A DNA stretch of 64,000 nucleotides from Bifiguratus adelaidae (lineage: Eukaryota > Mucoromycota > Endogonomycetes > Endogonales), in NCBI GenBank assembly GCA_002261195.1, contig MVBO01000008.1, forward strand, positions 224,530 through 288,529, written 5' to 3'. Shown piece by piece: positions 48,014-57,739 of this stretch; position 1 is the first letter of the stretch, and each line of letters starts with the position of its first letter. The notes under the pieces were generated by a model, which searched no databases, was not told where the DNA came from, and saw nothing but the letters and a program-made list of their open reading frames with translations. Made by a program: the position numbers and the translations under genes.

Positions 48014-49402
48014 CTACCAATGGTACTCATGAAAGCCATCATTCAACAGAATGGTCCTTGCTTGAGCAACCCACGCTGCAGTTTCCCAGAAGGGGATATC
48101 GCTCTCATCGGCCTCTAATGCCACTATACAATCCATCCTTGAAAGGAGCACCCAGTCAAGCATTTCTTTGCTTAGCGCGTCGATTTGTCTGGAGGCGGAT
48201 AGTTTGGAATAGAATGTCGGTTTAGCTAGTGAGAAGTCCTTAGGATATTCGGATCTCGTGGAATAGATGATGATGGGCTTGGAGTCTGATGATTGTGCGG
48301 AGGATCGATAGGGATCGGATGTCGACAGGGACTTGATATGAGCGCGTAAGGAAGACTCGGATGACGGTGTGTTTGTGGTGATAAACACGTTGCACCGAAC
48401 ATAAGCTTGCATTGTGCGTGCGTCCATGCAAATTTGCACAACCTTTGTGGCTAGCGACCTCACAATGGTGTCTTGTTGCGCTTGGTAAATTGGACTTGTA
48501 CCGTCAATACGCACGCCGATATTGAAGACCTCTGAGGATGGTGGAGCATCGTCTGGATTTGGAGGGCGCATGTCCTTTAGACCCATACCAGATGGGAAGT
48601 ATTGACCAAATTTGTTCAGCTGCTTGGAAAGTCGATCTGACGGAGCGGAAAACAGCAAGCGGTAGGCGATGAAAAACATCTCTGATCGGTCCAATTGATC
48701 TAACTGAAATTCCTTGCCTCGAGCTGTCTTGTGAGGATCAGCTCTGAGATCCTCCCAGCTTGCCGTCTTGAGTGAGAGCTGAACAAGACATGGATATTTG
48801 CCATTTCGAAATTGGTCAATGTCTGTTGCTAGAGTAGCATTGACACTTGTATTTGGGGGCGGCCATGTCAAGACGTCTGAAGGATCCGTCAACGATTTTC
48901 GTACATCCAATGACGGCCCATCGATGGCCATTCCCCATTGAGGAGGACGAAGAAAGTCATCAAGACGATAAGGATGCGTCCAGTCGATAGAAAACCCGCT
49001 ATCCGGCGACAATAACGACACATAAAAGGCTGACACTACCCCAGAGAGCCGTTCTGAAAACGATCCACAAGCTGAATCAGAGGATTGGCATTTGTAGGTA
49101 TAGAGGAGTTTCGCGCTGTCTTTAGGTGGTGATCGATTGGCAACGTATCGGACCTTGATGGCTGATAAAGTTGTTAGTAAACGTTGCTTGCGTTCGGGTG
49201 TTAAACGCGAGTAGTATTCTGAGACCGAGAACTCTGGCAGCTCACCATATGCAATCTGCTCTGCTTTTGGCGATAGATTCTGTGGTATGGAAACCTGATG
49301 CCTGTCTAACCTGTACCAGCACAGTACAATCAGCAGTAGACATACAACCGCAAGCACAGTGTAGTTCGTAATAGCCCTCATGGCACTCACGCCATGCACC
49401 AT
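48014..49402 (-). CDS. Golgi-type II membrane protein, glycosyltransferase-like
   Basis: Single exon, 462 residues. A short cytosolic N-terminus (MVHGVSAMRAITN) precedes one signal-anchor helix (TVLAVVCLLLIVLCWY), the layout of Golgi glycosyltransferases. The lumenal part has sequons (NRS, NTS, NAT) and a segment YKCQSSDSACGSFSERLSGV plus VSAFYVSLLSPDSGFSIDWT that resembles the donor-binding entry of fucosyltransferase-like enzymes. No catalytic residue can be asserted. The start is the first ATG upstream of the anchor. It lies between CCA1 and the flavin-reductase-like gene, all three on the minus strand. Confidence 0.6.
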   Translation of the reverse strand: MVHGVSAMRAITNYTVLAVVCLLLIVLCWYRLDRHQVSIPQNLSPKAEQIAYGELPEFSVSEYYSRLTPERKQRLLTTLSAIKVRYVANRSPPKDSAKLLYTYKCQSSDSACGSFSERLSGVVSAFYVSLLSPDSGFSIDWTHPYRLDDFLRPPQWGMAIDGPSLDVRKSLTDPSDVLTWPPPNTSVNATLATDIDQFRNGKYPCLVQLSLKTASWEDLRADPHKTARGKEFQLDQLDRSEMFFIAYRLLFSAPSDRLSKQLNKFGQYFPSGMGLKDMRPPNPDDAPPSSEVFNIGVRIDGTSPIYQAQQDTIVRSLATKVVQICMDARTMQAYVRCNVFITTNTPSSESSLRAHIKSLSTSDPYRSSAQSSDSKPIIIYSTRSEYPKDFSLAKPTFYSKLSASRQIDALSKEMLDWVLLSRMDCIVALEADESDIPFWETAAWVAQARTILLNDGFHEYHW

Positions 49403-49515
49403 CCGTTTTGCCCTTGTTGGCCAGAGCGAAAAACTAAATTTGGACAACTGACACTTTATGGGTGGAGATAACTTGGCACGAGCATGAGCTTCAATTCACT
49501 GCTATTCTGTTGATC

Positions 49516-50767
49516 TTACCTTGTTTGCGCTTCTAGAGTGTTGATCTGATCTTTGGTATAGTATTGAAAAATGAACTTGCGGTCTGCCAGTTGAGGGTGA
49601 CGGCTGAGGAATGCTAAAAATTCATCCTCCTCGACGCCGCCTTGTCGATCCTTTCTAATGGCTTCATCAAGCTTTTCTATAAAGAAACAGGTGATTGTTT
49701 CATTGTATCCCCCCGTCACCTTGTCTGTGTTGGCTTTGTTGTATTTCTTGATTCCAGATCTAGGGGACGAAACAAGGTGAGCCAACAGTCCACAATTCAT
49801 GTGATGGGAGGCCTACTTGATCAAAGGCGCCGCTCGCTCCTTGCCATAATCGCGTATGTAGTTCCATGCCATGCGAAGATGCGCTCTGTGCGTCCAATCC
49901 TTGTACTCAAGGCTTTGATTTTCGAAAGCGGTCATAAACACTTCGTCACCAACGTTGCGGTACTTGCGATCGTGCAATAACAAGGGGCTTCCTTCATCAT
50001 GGGTGCCTTTGGTGCTTCCAATACCGTGGTCTACTTTGTATACTTCGCCAATCCAAAGCTCATGCTCGCCTATTGTGATGACGCGGTGCTGTCGACAATG
50101 CATTGCTCCCACAGTGCCCATCAATACCGGAAGATGTGTTTGTGGATCAGAGTAAAAGTGCACGTCTTTGAATTGATCAGTGCCTTTTTGGTTGGGTGAA
50201 GAAAAAGCAATAGAATGCGCGACTTGTTCATGTGAGAGGATGTGGACGACAAAGATGTTGGATCGATGCAGGAGATCGGATGCCCGAGAGGGTACCTTGA
50301 TACAGAATGAGATGTAGGGTTTCGGGTAGAGTGATATGGAGGTGAAGGATGATACAGTGATGCCCCGGCGATGTTGGCTGTTCTCTGGATCACACGTTGT
50401 CACAACGACCACTATACGAGCCATGAGAGGTTGGTCAAAAGCGTCCATGTGTTCAACCTACCAGGTTGAGGTACCTTTCTCATGATACGTCGAACTTCCT
50501 CCGCTGAGCTTGGAGCTTCTGTGTGGTTGAAGCGATGCCATGTCAGAGAACCAACAACGGGTTGAATGCCTACGCCAATGTCAGCAAGAGAAGGATTCAG
50601 TGCAGCACGTCGGTGACCATTGCACAATCTCAAAGACGCTACTTACACCCTCGAATCCAAAGTGGCCGCCTTAACGTATACTCGATGGTTAGGGCAGGCC
50701 GTATCCGGCTGGCAAGTCGAAGCGCATGTCGCCATGGTCCACCAAGACACCGTGAAGCCGTCAGCAT
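49516..50767 (-). CDS. Mitochondrial flavin reductase-like FMN-binding protein
   Basis: Exons 50647-50767, 50462-50569, 49817-50411 and 49516-49759 sum to 355 codons. A basic presequence (MLTASRCLGGPWRHALRLAS, then RIRPALTIEYTLRRPLW) suggests mitochondria. The core is the flavin reductase-like split barrel: RRIMRKVPQPVVVVTTC, RGITVSSFTSISLYPKPYIS and CIKVPSRASDLL, with a G-E-H-E-L-W strand later. Fungal proteins of this type are widespread, but their substrate is not known. A C-terminal extension of about 100 residues is helical and polar. The start codon lies only 19 bp from the divergent UGO1-like ATG. Confidence 0.85.
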
Positions 50768-50786
50768 CGCGCCAATTATCTTTTGA

Positions 50787-52271
50787 ATGGGCGTGAATCG
50801 ATACCTTTGGACAGTGAGCTTTGGAAGTCTTCCAGAGAACCCATCCGCTCTACCTTTCCTCGGTGGTCCAACAGAACAAGATCTCGAGGGTACGAAGAAA
50901 GAGCGAGAGGAGGCCGCGAAGCTTGAGGAATCGCTAGAGAAGGCATACTATGGTATCTTTGCTGCTGTCGCGCAACTCAATAAGAGGGATCGATATGTGG
51001 GTGAGTAGGAGCAGGTGTACGTGCGCTTGGAAGCTAAAGGCGCTCAGAACTACGGCAATACCTAGGTGAGCTTGCCTTTTCATTGGTTGGAAGTTCACTA
51101 TGGTCCTATCCTCTCTGGGTTTTGCGGCATCGAGAACAGGTAAGCTATCATGGTCGATTCGCTTTTGGACTGACCCTCCATAGCTTCGCTCCGTTGGACA
51201 ACCAGTGCTGGCATCTCCAATGTCATACTTTGCCCTCGTGAAGCGGGCCATTCGTGACAGAAGAATATCACGCCTTTATCCTGGCATTGGATGTGGGTTG
51301 CTCATGTCGGGTAATAGCTTTGTCTACGAGTCTGTGCGAGCTTTGGCATTCACGAGAGCTCTTGACTTTTCTGGTAAAGGCAGGCTGTGGGTACGCGTCA
51401 GCGTTCAAGCCATTCTCGAATGGTGAGGCAGAAACCTCATGATTTACATTAGACGTCTTGCTCAACGTAATCCATCACAAACAGTTCCGATTTTCTCGTT
51501 CACTCCCTTCTTCATCCTCTCCGACGTATACTACTGATCAAGCAGATACAAGGCACCGCTTCCAACGCGACGAGATCCGCAATCACCACCTGGCGCGATG
51601 CACTTGCCTTCTACAAGCGAGACCTGATCTCACTCAAACAACATCACACCTTTTCAAACTCGGGCATCTCCTTTTGGAGGATGATGTGGCCCACATATGC
51701 GATGGGCGTACTCTCCACTGCCACGTTCCGCCTATCTTGTCGCATTGTATTTCATGGATTGCTCGGTATTGGTCGTTTGGAGACCTATCTGGTCAAACGA
51801 TGGCAACCGCAAGAGATATCCGATGCAACCTCCGAAGACCCTCCTAGCCTTCATTTACCGGATGTAACTGCCTTTACGGCACAGCGAACGACGCAGACGC
51901 GCCAACCGACAACCAAAATACCCGTCGATCCCGTTCCGCGCATCGACTACTTTTTTGTGTGCGGTCGTATCCTAGCCGACGTGGTCAATCGATTCATCAT
52001 GTGGCCTCTTGATACCGTGTTGCTACGACTTGCAGTGCAAGGCACCGGAGTCCTGGTCAAAGATACCTCCTACACTGGGGTGTTCGATTGCATTCGGCAG
52101 GTGTATCGCCTAGAAGGCTTGCAGGGATTCTACAAGGGCGCCTTCACAAGTATTGTCACTGAATTAGCGGCTAATTACATACTATTGGAAGGTCTCTGGG
52201 TGGCGCGTTTGGTCAGCAGTTGCGTCTATGAACGATGGCGTAAAGAACAGGATCTGTTGAATGACCGTTGA
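50787..52271 (+). CDS. UGO1/SLC25A46-like mitochondrial carrier-family protein
   Basis: Exons 50787-51000, 51066-51139, 51184-51422 and 51485-52271 sum to 437 codons. It is a degenerate carrier-family protein with carrier-like helices: VGELAFSLVGSSLWSYPLWV, ECSDFLVHSLLHPLRRILL and, near the C-terminus, NRFIMWPLDTVLLRLAVQGT with GFYKGAFTSIVTELAANY. Only the last unit keeps a PLD..R-type signature. This is the pattern of Ugo1 in yeast and SLC25A46 in animals, outer-membrane proteins in mitochondrial fusion and lipid homeostasis. The 62 bp third intron (51423-51484) was needed to join the frames and keeps phase exactly. It converges on the F-box gene, with 45 bp between the stops. Confidence 0.75.
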
Positions 52272-52316
52272 TGTCGTCCTTTGTATATACTATAGAAAAC
52301 TATATACATCCCCTCT

Positions 52317-53030
52317 TCAATAACACGTTTCCCATTCTCTAGAGACATGCACCGGCTTCTTGCCCTTGGGCTTGGATCGTCGCGACTTGTAATACTCTCG
52401 CATCTCGTTTTTAGTCAAGGCATGATCGGCCCACTTGAAGCGTTCCATTTGTCGTACTTGTCGACGCGTCAATGGATCGGCGGCTGGAGCAATCTCTATC
52501 TGCATGGCATTCAAGGGTGCGAGTTCGAAACGATCGCGTCTAGATAGTGGCAAAAAGCGTTTAGGGTCCCATTGGATCACTGTAGCTTTGACTTACCTTG
52601 GAGGCTCATCTCCAAACCGAGCGTGAATACTCGCCCGTCCAACCACATCGACCCAGACCCCTTTCCAATCCCGTCGTCGGTCCTCGACGCTCATACGCTT
52701 GGGTCTCGCATGGACTTCCCAGAAACTATCCATGCATAGTCGCCACCAAAGGTAGTTCAAGTCGCCGTGGACGAGACGGTGCCAGTGTTTGGATACGCGA
52801 GCTAAAAGACAGAGTTGGTGCGGCGAAAAGTAGGCTAGAATGAGGTGGGTGATGCCCCGTGGTAGCCGGGTAAAGAAGTCAATGCGGGAACCAGGAGAGT
52901 CCTCCCAGGTTGCGTCGCCGTCGCTGTCGCCTTCCGAGTCTGAAGCATTGCCATAGCGATCCCTGGCTCCAGTCGATCGTGGAGTAGCATGTTGCTTGGG
53001 TTGAATGCGGTTCTTGAATTTGCGAGCCAT
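52317..53030 (-). CDS. F-box protein
   Basis: 218 residues in two exons (52597-53030 and 52317-52539, intron 52540-52596). A basic and acidic N-terminus (MARKFKNRIQPKQHATPR; SDSEGDSDGDATWEDS) leads an F-box: FFTRLPRGITHLILAYFSPH, then QLCLLARVSKHWHRLV and LWWRLCMDSFW. The C-terminal part has PLTRRQVRQMERFKWADHAL and a lysine-rich SRRSKPKGKKP. Likely a substrate receptor for an SCF ubiquitin ligase; the substrate is not indicated by any repeat domain. Confidence 0.85.
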
Positions 53031-53098
53031 GGTGGTTCGCCTCTTTTACATGCTCTAAGAGGTGGGGTCTATACAGTGTTCCAACAATGCCAAAAATG

Positions 53099-54523
53099 TC
53101 ACGCTTCCTTGACTTCGTTCACAAACTCTTCTACGCGTTCCTTGACCTCTGCCTTCATTGTCCCTGGAACTTGTTCTTTGGCTTGGTCGGATGCTTCGGC
53201 ATCGCCTGCCTTCGGTTTTGAGGCTTCCTGATGCACCCACATGTCTGGCACTCGGACTTTGACATAATTTGGCCATACGAGACGATCGACGTATACGTTC
53301 TTTAGGCGGGCCACGACGAGCTCAGACACCTTGGGAAGGTTCTCTAGCTTGGTTTTCGATCCAATGAGGGAGGTCACTCGGAATTGAAGGGCAAAATCTG
53401 GTAAGGTGGAGATGGCAATATATCGAGAAGGCGGAGGTAAAGAAGGTGGTTCAGTGTCCTCGTTCACGGCATGTTGATTTGGTGTAGCAGGCGGCCCAGT
53501 CATGAACTCGAGAGTAATCTACAGACAAGCCGGTGTTAGTCGGTAATCCAGACAAATGCGTGTACAACTTGCCGTTCCAGCGAATCGAACAATCTCAACA
53601 CCCAACGCGATGGGCAAGCTAGCCACGGCTGGCCTTGGCCAATTGACAACCAGTGACGTTTCAATGCCCAATTTCAATTGATCGGAAAAGTCGAAATCAA
53701 TCTCGGCTCTCTATACCGTGGATGAGTAGCGCATTCGGAAACACAAGCCATGATTTCATTCACATACCATTTGTCCAAGCTCATCGGACGGTCTTATACG
53801 CGCATTCGAAAAGATGGGAAACTCATCCCCTAGCGTTAATTCGCGGATATTGATGGGACCCTAGAATGCTGATCAACAATCCCCTTCACAAGCAAGCAAT
53901 GCAAATCATACCACAAAGTCTGGCCGAACCGTTCCATTCACGACTTCATCCAAGGCACGCACAAGTCGGCCATTCCAGAAAGCGTCATCTCGATACTGAG
54001 ACAAAACCTGCGCGATCAACACGTTGAGCCAATCGGTCGATTCATGTCGGTGTGTATGAAGGTCGTAAAACGTCTTGGAGAGGATGGTGGTGGCATTGGG
54101 TGATAGGTTGGGCGTGGATTTGAGGACATGGAGCTGACGATCCTAAGTGACATGAGATCAATGCGTCTTTTAGGCACTATGCCTTACCTTGTTGCGCTGT
54201 TTCATGGTGCGTGCCGTATCCCGGGTCCCTTCCATAAACAGCCACTTGAAGCATCCCAGCACAAGCACAATGACACTGAGTTGGCCGAGGATCAGACCCT
54301 GCGCAAACGCCCAGCCGCTTGTTGAAGTGATTCCAAGGGCTGTATGCGATGGAGAGTAAGCATGTAGATAGTGATGAAGCGACGCATTCACGAGTTGTTG
54401 GTGTTGTTGAAGCACATGGTCAAGCGTCACCGTGTCCATTGAGTGACTGAGCGTATCGTTGGCTCGCATATGGACATGAGTTCCGGACACGTTACTGCCA
54501 TTCGTCCCCAGGCTATCCGTCAT
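53099..54523 (-). CDS. MMM1: ERMES subunit Mmm1
   Basis: ER-anchored subunit of the ER-mitochondria encounter structure, which carries phospholipid between the two membranes. A lumenal N-terminus with sequons (NGS, NVS, NDT) leads one transmembrane helix (FAQGLILGQLSVIVLVLGCF), then the cytosolic SMP domain: SPNATTILSKTFYDLHTH, ESTDWLNVLIAQVLSQYRDD, GPINIRELTLGDEFPIFSNA and DFDFSDQLKLGIETSLVVNW, ending LVWPNYVKVRVPDMW and a Glu/Lys-rich tail. Four or five exons. It starts 30 bp after the stop of the upstream unknown gene. Confidence 0.93.
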
Positions 54524-54553
54524 GCTATAGTCTGCCAGTAGAAATTCTGTGTA

Positions 54554-55096
54554 TTACCAGGTCTCTGCAACTTCTAGTATATCGCCAGAGTTTAGCACAT
54601 CTATCAACATGGTCCAATCACCGCCAGTCTTGAAGCGTAGGATGGCTTGAATGAATTGGAGTTTCTGGATGGCGTTATGATCATGCGTGTCTAAGGTAGG
54701 TGCTTCTGGAGGATGATTGGCCAGGGAATGGGGTATGCGCTTTGTCCCTTGTCGACTCTGTGCGTCATCTTCCCCTTCGTCTTGTGAATGGCTATTGAGG
54801 ACCGCCTCTTCGCTCGCCTCACAGACTATACGTGATACGCACGGTGGCAAGCTGGCCAAGTCCTCTTGTTCTAGGTTGTTTGGATTCTTGAGGAAGGCGG
54901 CTATGTCGTCTGTGGTGAATAGGTTGAGGAGGCGTAGAGAAGGTATGGAGGAGTTGTTGGGAGCATGTTGTTTGAGATAGACAAAAGGATCGTCGTCTTC
55001 TGTTTGAGGTGTTAGGGCACAGGGGCTATGTGAATAGAGGTATGAATAGTCAATATCGTGCTGTGGTGTCCAATATTGATCGTCTTGGTTATTCAT
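54554..55096 (-). CDS. Unknown 180-residue protein
   Basis: Single exon. MNNQDDQYWTPQHDIDYSYL opens a polar N-terminus rich in Asp, Gln and Tyr. Two helical segments follow (IPSLRLLNLFTTDDIAAFLK and NAIQKLQFIQAILRFKTGGD) around a low-complexity acidic part. No known domain is recognised. It has the ATG-first frame with no upstream in-frame ATG. The MMM1 start follows the stop by only 30 bp. Confidence 0.6.
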   Translation of the reverse strand: MNNQDDQYWTPQHDIDYSYLYSHSPCALTPQTEDDDPFVYLKQHAPNNSSIPSLRLLNLFTTDDIAAFLKNPNNLEQEDLASLPPCVSRIVCEASEEAVLNSHSQDEGEDDAQSRQGTKRIPHSLANHPPEAPTLDTHDHNAIQKLQFIQAILRFKTGGDWTMLIDVLNSGDILEVAETW

Positions 55097-55596
55097 GTGA
55101 AAGGCGCATACTTGACAGAAGGGAGAATATAGAGTGGAGTGAGAGGCGAGAACAAGGTGAGAAGGAATGAACACCTGCGGCGTGAGAAAATTCCAAATGA
55201 ATGAAATCACTTCGACGTGGTCTTGACGTGGACGTTGTTTCGGTCTGCAATCATTCCTCGATCATTGAGGGTGACAAGGTAAAGGTACATGGGTGTTTAG
55301 AACATGTCTTCAGCAGGCGCCAGGTCAGATGATCCCATGTCAGTGTTTGAGACCATGCAGTGAACAGTGTACGGCTTGAACCGAAGCACCGAGATTTTCC
55401 ATGCAATGTCTCATCAGTGTGTGGTTTCATGCGACTGTCAAATGCGTTCGGTTGGGAGGACGCCACACGAAGTAACTTTGTCTTTCTAAGTGCATTATCC
55501 CGCATCCCAATGCTTTAAGAACGTTATGGCTAACAACGGATATGGATTGATCCACACTAAGGCACCATTGCTTAGTAATAACCAAGTCACTGCGAG
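55097..55596. other. Intergenic region upstream of the MDR gene
   Basis: About 500 bp shared by the divergent unknown gene and the MDR oxidoreductase gene. No other coding frame of note. Nothing recognised beyond the TATA box listed next. Confidence 0.4.
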
Positions 55597-55606
55597 TATA
55601 TAAAAG
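55597..55606 (+). promoter_or_regulatory. TATA box of the MDR oxidoreductase gene
   Basis: TATATAAAAG, 60-69 bp upstream of ATG 55666. A strong TATA suits a highly expressed or stress-inducible gene. Confidence 0.65.
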
Positions 55607-55665
55607 GAAGCGAGGACCTTGCTTTATACCATTATCTTGTTTCTCCTCTCTATTCAACCGACAGC

Positions 55666-56691
55666 ATGTCTACATACAAGGCTTGGACCATTCCAAAGGC
55701 AGAAGGCCTCGACTCTCTCAAACTCGTCGAACAAAAGGCTCAACCGTTGGAGAAACATGAAGTTCGTATCCAGATCAAGGCCGTGTCTCTCAACTACAGA
55801 GACTTGATGGTCGCTCGCGGTGTCTACTCCAAGAACTTGCCCAAGGATCTCGTTCCGTGCTCTGATGGTGCCGGTGTCGTGACCGAGGTCGGCTCTGGCG
55901 TAACCCGAGTCAAAAAGGGCGATCGTGTCGCTGCCATTTTCAATCAAGATTGGCTCGGTGGACCCGGTCATCCTTCCGATATGGCTAATGCACTTGGCGC
56001 TTCCTTGCATGGCACGCTTGCCGAGAACGTCTCCCTCAGCGAGCAAGGCGTCGTCAAGATCCCCGATTACATGTCTTTTGAGGAAGCTTCCACTGTTCCA
56101 TGTGCAGGTGTTACCGTTTGGAGTGCTCTGTTTGATCCTCGCTTCCCTCTTCTGCCCGGTCAAACCGTCCTCACTCAAGGAACGGGGGGTGTCTCGTTGT
56201 TTGCCATTCAATTGGCCAAGGCTGCCGGTGCTAAGGTCATTGTCACGTCGTCTTCGGATGAAAAGTTGCAGATTGCCAAGAAGGAAGGAGCCGACGTGTT
56301 GATCAACTACAAGACGCATCCTAACTGGGAGAAGGAAGTTTTGAAGGCCACCAATAACGCTGGTGTGGATCACGTCGTGGAAATTGGAGGATCTGGTACT
56401 CTGGCGAAATCGATCGAGTCGCTTGGATACAACGGTGCCATTCACGTCATTGGTGTCTTGACCAGCGGAGACTCCGACATTGGGCTCAGCCTCATCTTTA
56501 AGCGAGCAACGGTGCGTGGTGTGTATGTTGGATCCCGAGACGATCATGAGGCTTTGCACCGTGCCATGGAGCGCCATCAAATCCATCCGTTGGTGGATAA
56601 GGTCTTTCCCTTCGACAAGGCCGTGGATGCGTACAAGTACCTTGAAGCCGCTGGCCACGTGGGTAAAGTAGTCATAAGCGTCAATGCTTAG
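55666..56691 (+). CDS. Medium-chain dehydrogenase/reductase, quinone-oxidoreductase type
   Basis: Single exon, 341 residues. GroES-like N-terminal half (SLNYRDLMVARGVYSKNLP, PCSDGAGVVTEVGSGV) and Rossmann half with GTGGVSLFAIQLAKAAGAKV as the NAD(P) loop. No catalytic or structural zinc cysteines are in the expected places, so it belongs with NADPH:quinone or enal reductases of the MDR superfamily. Codons favour C-ending forms, unlike many neighbours, and the gene lacks introns while most nearby genes have several; both suit high expression. The physiological substrate is unknown. Confidence 0.93.
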   Translation: MSTYKAWTIPKAEGLDSLKLVEQKAQPLEKHEVRIQIKAVSLNYRDLMVARGVYSKNLPKDLVPCSDGAGVVTEVGSGVTRVKKGDRVAAIFNQDWLGGPGHPSDMANALGASLHGTLAENVSLSEQGVVKIPDYMSFEEASTVPCAGVTVWSALFDPRFPLLPGQTVLTQGTGGVSLFAIQLAKAAGAKVIVTSSSDEKLQIAKKEGADVLINYKTHPNWEKEVLKATNNAGVDHVVEIGGSGTLAKSIESLGYNGAIHVIGVLTSGDSDIGLSLIFKRATVRGVYVGSRDDHEALHRAMERHQIHPLVDKVFPFDKAVDAYKYLEAAGHVGKVVISVNA

Positions 56692-57739
56692 ATTACTGCC
56701 TATATACGAATCGTTGGTTGCCTATGGTGACTCTCCACAAGAACAAAGAGTCTACCATGCTGCGAATGGATGTAAAATGAATGAAATGAATGAATATATA
56801 TATATAACGGGGACAGCGATGGACAGTTTTGTCCGTTTGTTTTTCTACGGACGGAGGCCGATGCGTGCGCAAGCACACAGTCCACATTGGAATCCCTGTT
56901 GCATGAGCTGACGTTTTGTCATCAAGTGTAACATGTAGGGATGAACCTCCACTCACAACTGCATTCCTCTCGGGATGGAGAACAAATCATGGTGATTTCA
57001 TAGTACGCATCGTGGATTCCTGGCTTACGCCGGGCTCATATCCATTTGCGCCTCCAAATATCACCACATTCTACGCGTTGCGACGTATTTTGCAGAGTGA
57101 CTTGTACAGATTGGCCGGATGGCAAACAAGATAGGGATGCAGTCGTATTCATGTATTGCGATCATTGTACAAAGAGACATCATAAGGCCTTCTACATTTC
57201 ACGATTTTCCTGTCCCTGTGGATTGTTGAGAGAAGCAATATGGTTAAGCGCTCCTATCGATTGGGTGGCATGACAGCATGTAGACGCGAGTGAAACCAGG
57301 TGCAGCCTAGGCGTAGCGGCATTTTTAAGTTCGCTGATTCTGCTCAAATGAGTCGGGGCTTTACCCCTCTCGCTGGTTTGTTCATACTGTCAATGGTAAC
57401 GAATAGCTGCCGCTTGCACCTTTCGGATTGTCCTACAGCTTGTCTGCAAGAACTGTAATTCTTGTTCAGCGCTGCGAAAGAACGCTATTGATATTCTCTC
57501 CGCCACGTAAAGTAAACCATGGATCTTCGCATGGTCAGACTGATCGACCAGCGTACGCAACAATGTCATATTGTAATAGTAGTGAGTTATATGTATATAT
57601 CAATCGGCGCCAATATCATCTCCCTCAACGCCACAGACATCGTCCAATCTCAATCTGTTTGCTCGAATGGTCTGCAGCTCCTGAAGACTAAAAGTGCTCT
57701 TCAGGCCACGATGTTGTTGGACCAATGTAAACAAATTAC
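56692..57739. other. Intergenic region downstream of the MDR gene
   Basis: About 1 kb with no recognisable gene on either strand. It holds an AT-rich tetranucleotide and TA run near 56773-56806. Short frames here resemble nothing known. Confidence 0.4.
56773..56806. repeat. ATGA-type and TA microsatellite
   Basis: Imperfect ATGA/AATGA units are followed by about six AT dinucleotides ending at 56806. A short simple-sequence tract 80-115 bp after the MDR stop. Confidence 0.6.

Noticed and set aside
52260-52320. Possible shared terminator hairpin between the UGO1-like and F-box genes
   Set aside because: The 45 bp gap is AT-rich, but no clear hairpin or consensus was found; ordinary convergent 3' ends.
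55654-56658. A 334-codon frame on the minus strand opposite the MDR oxidoreductase gene
   Set aside because: It mirrors a highly codon-biased real gene; the peptide has no recognisable domain, and such antisense frames arise from codon bias.
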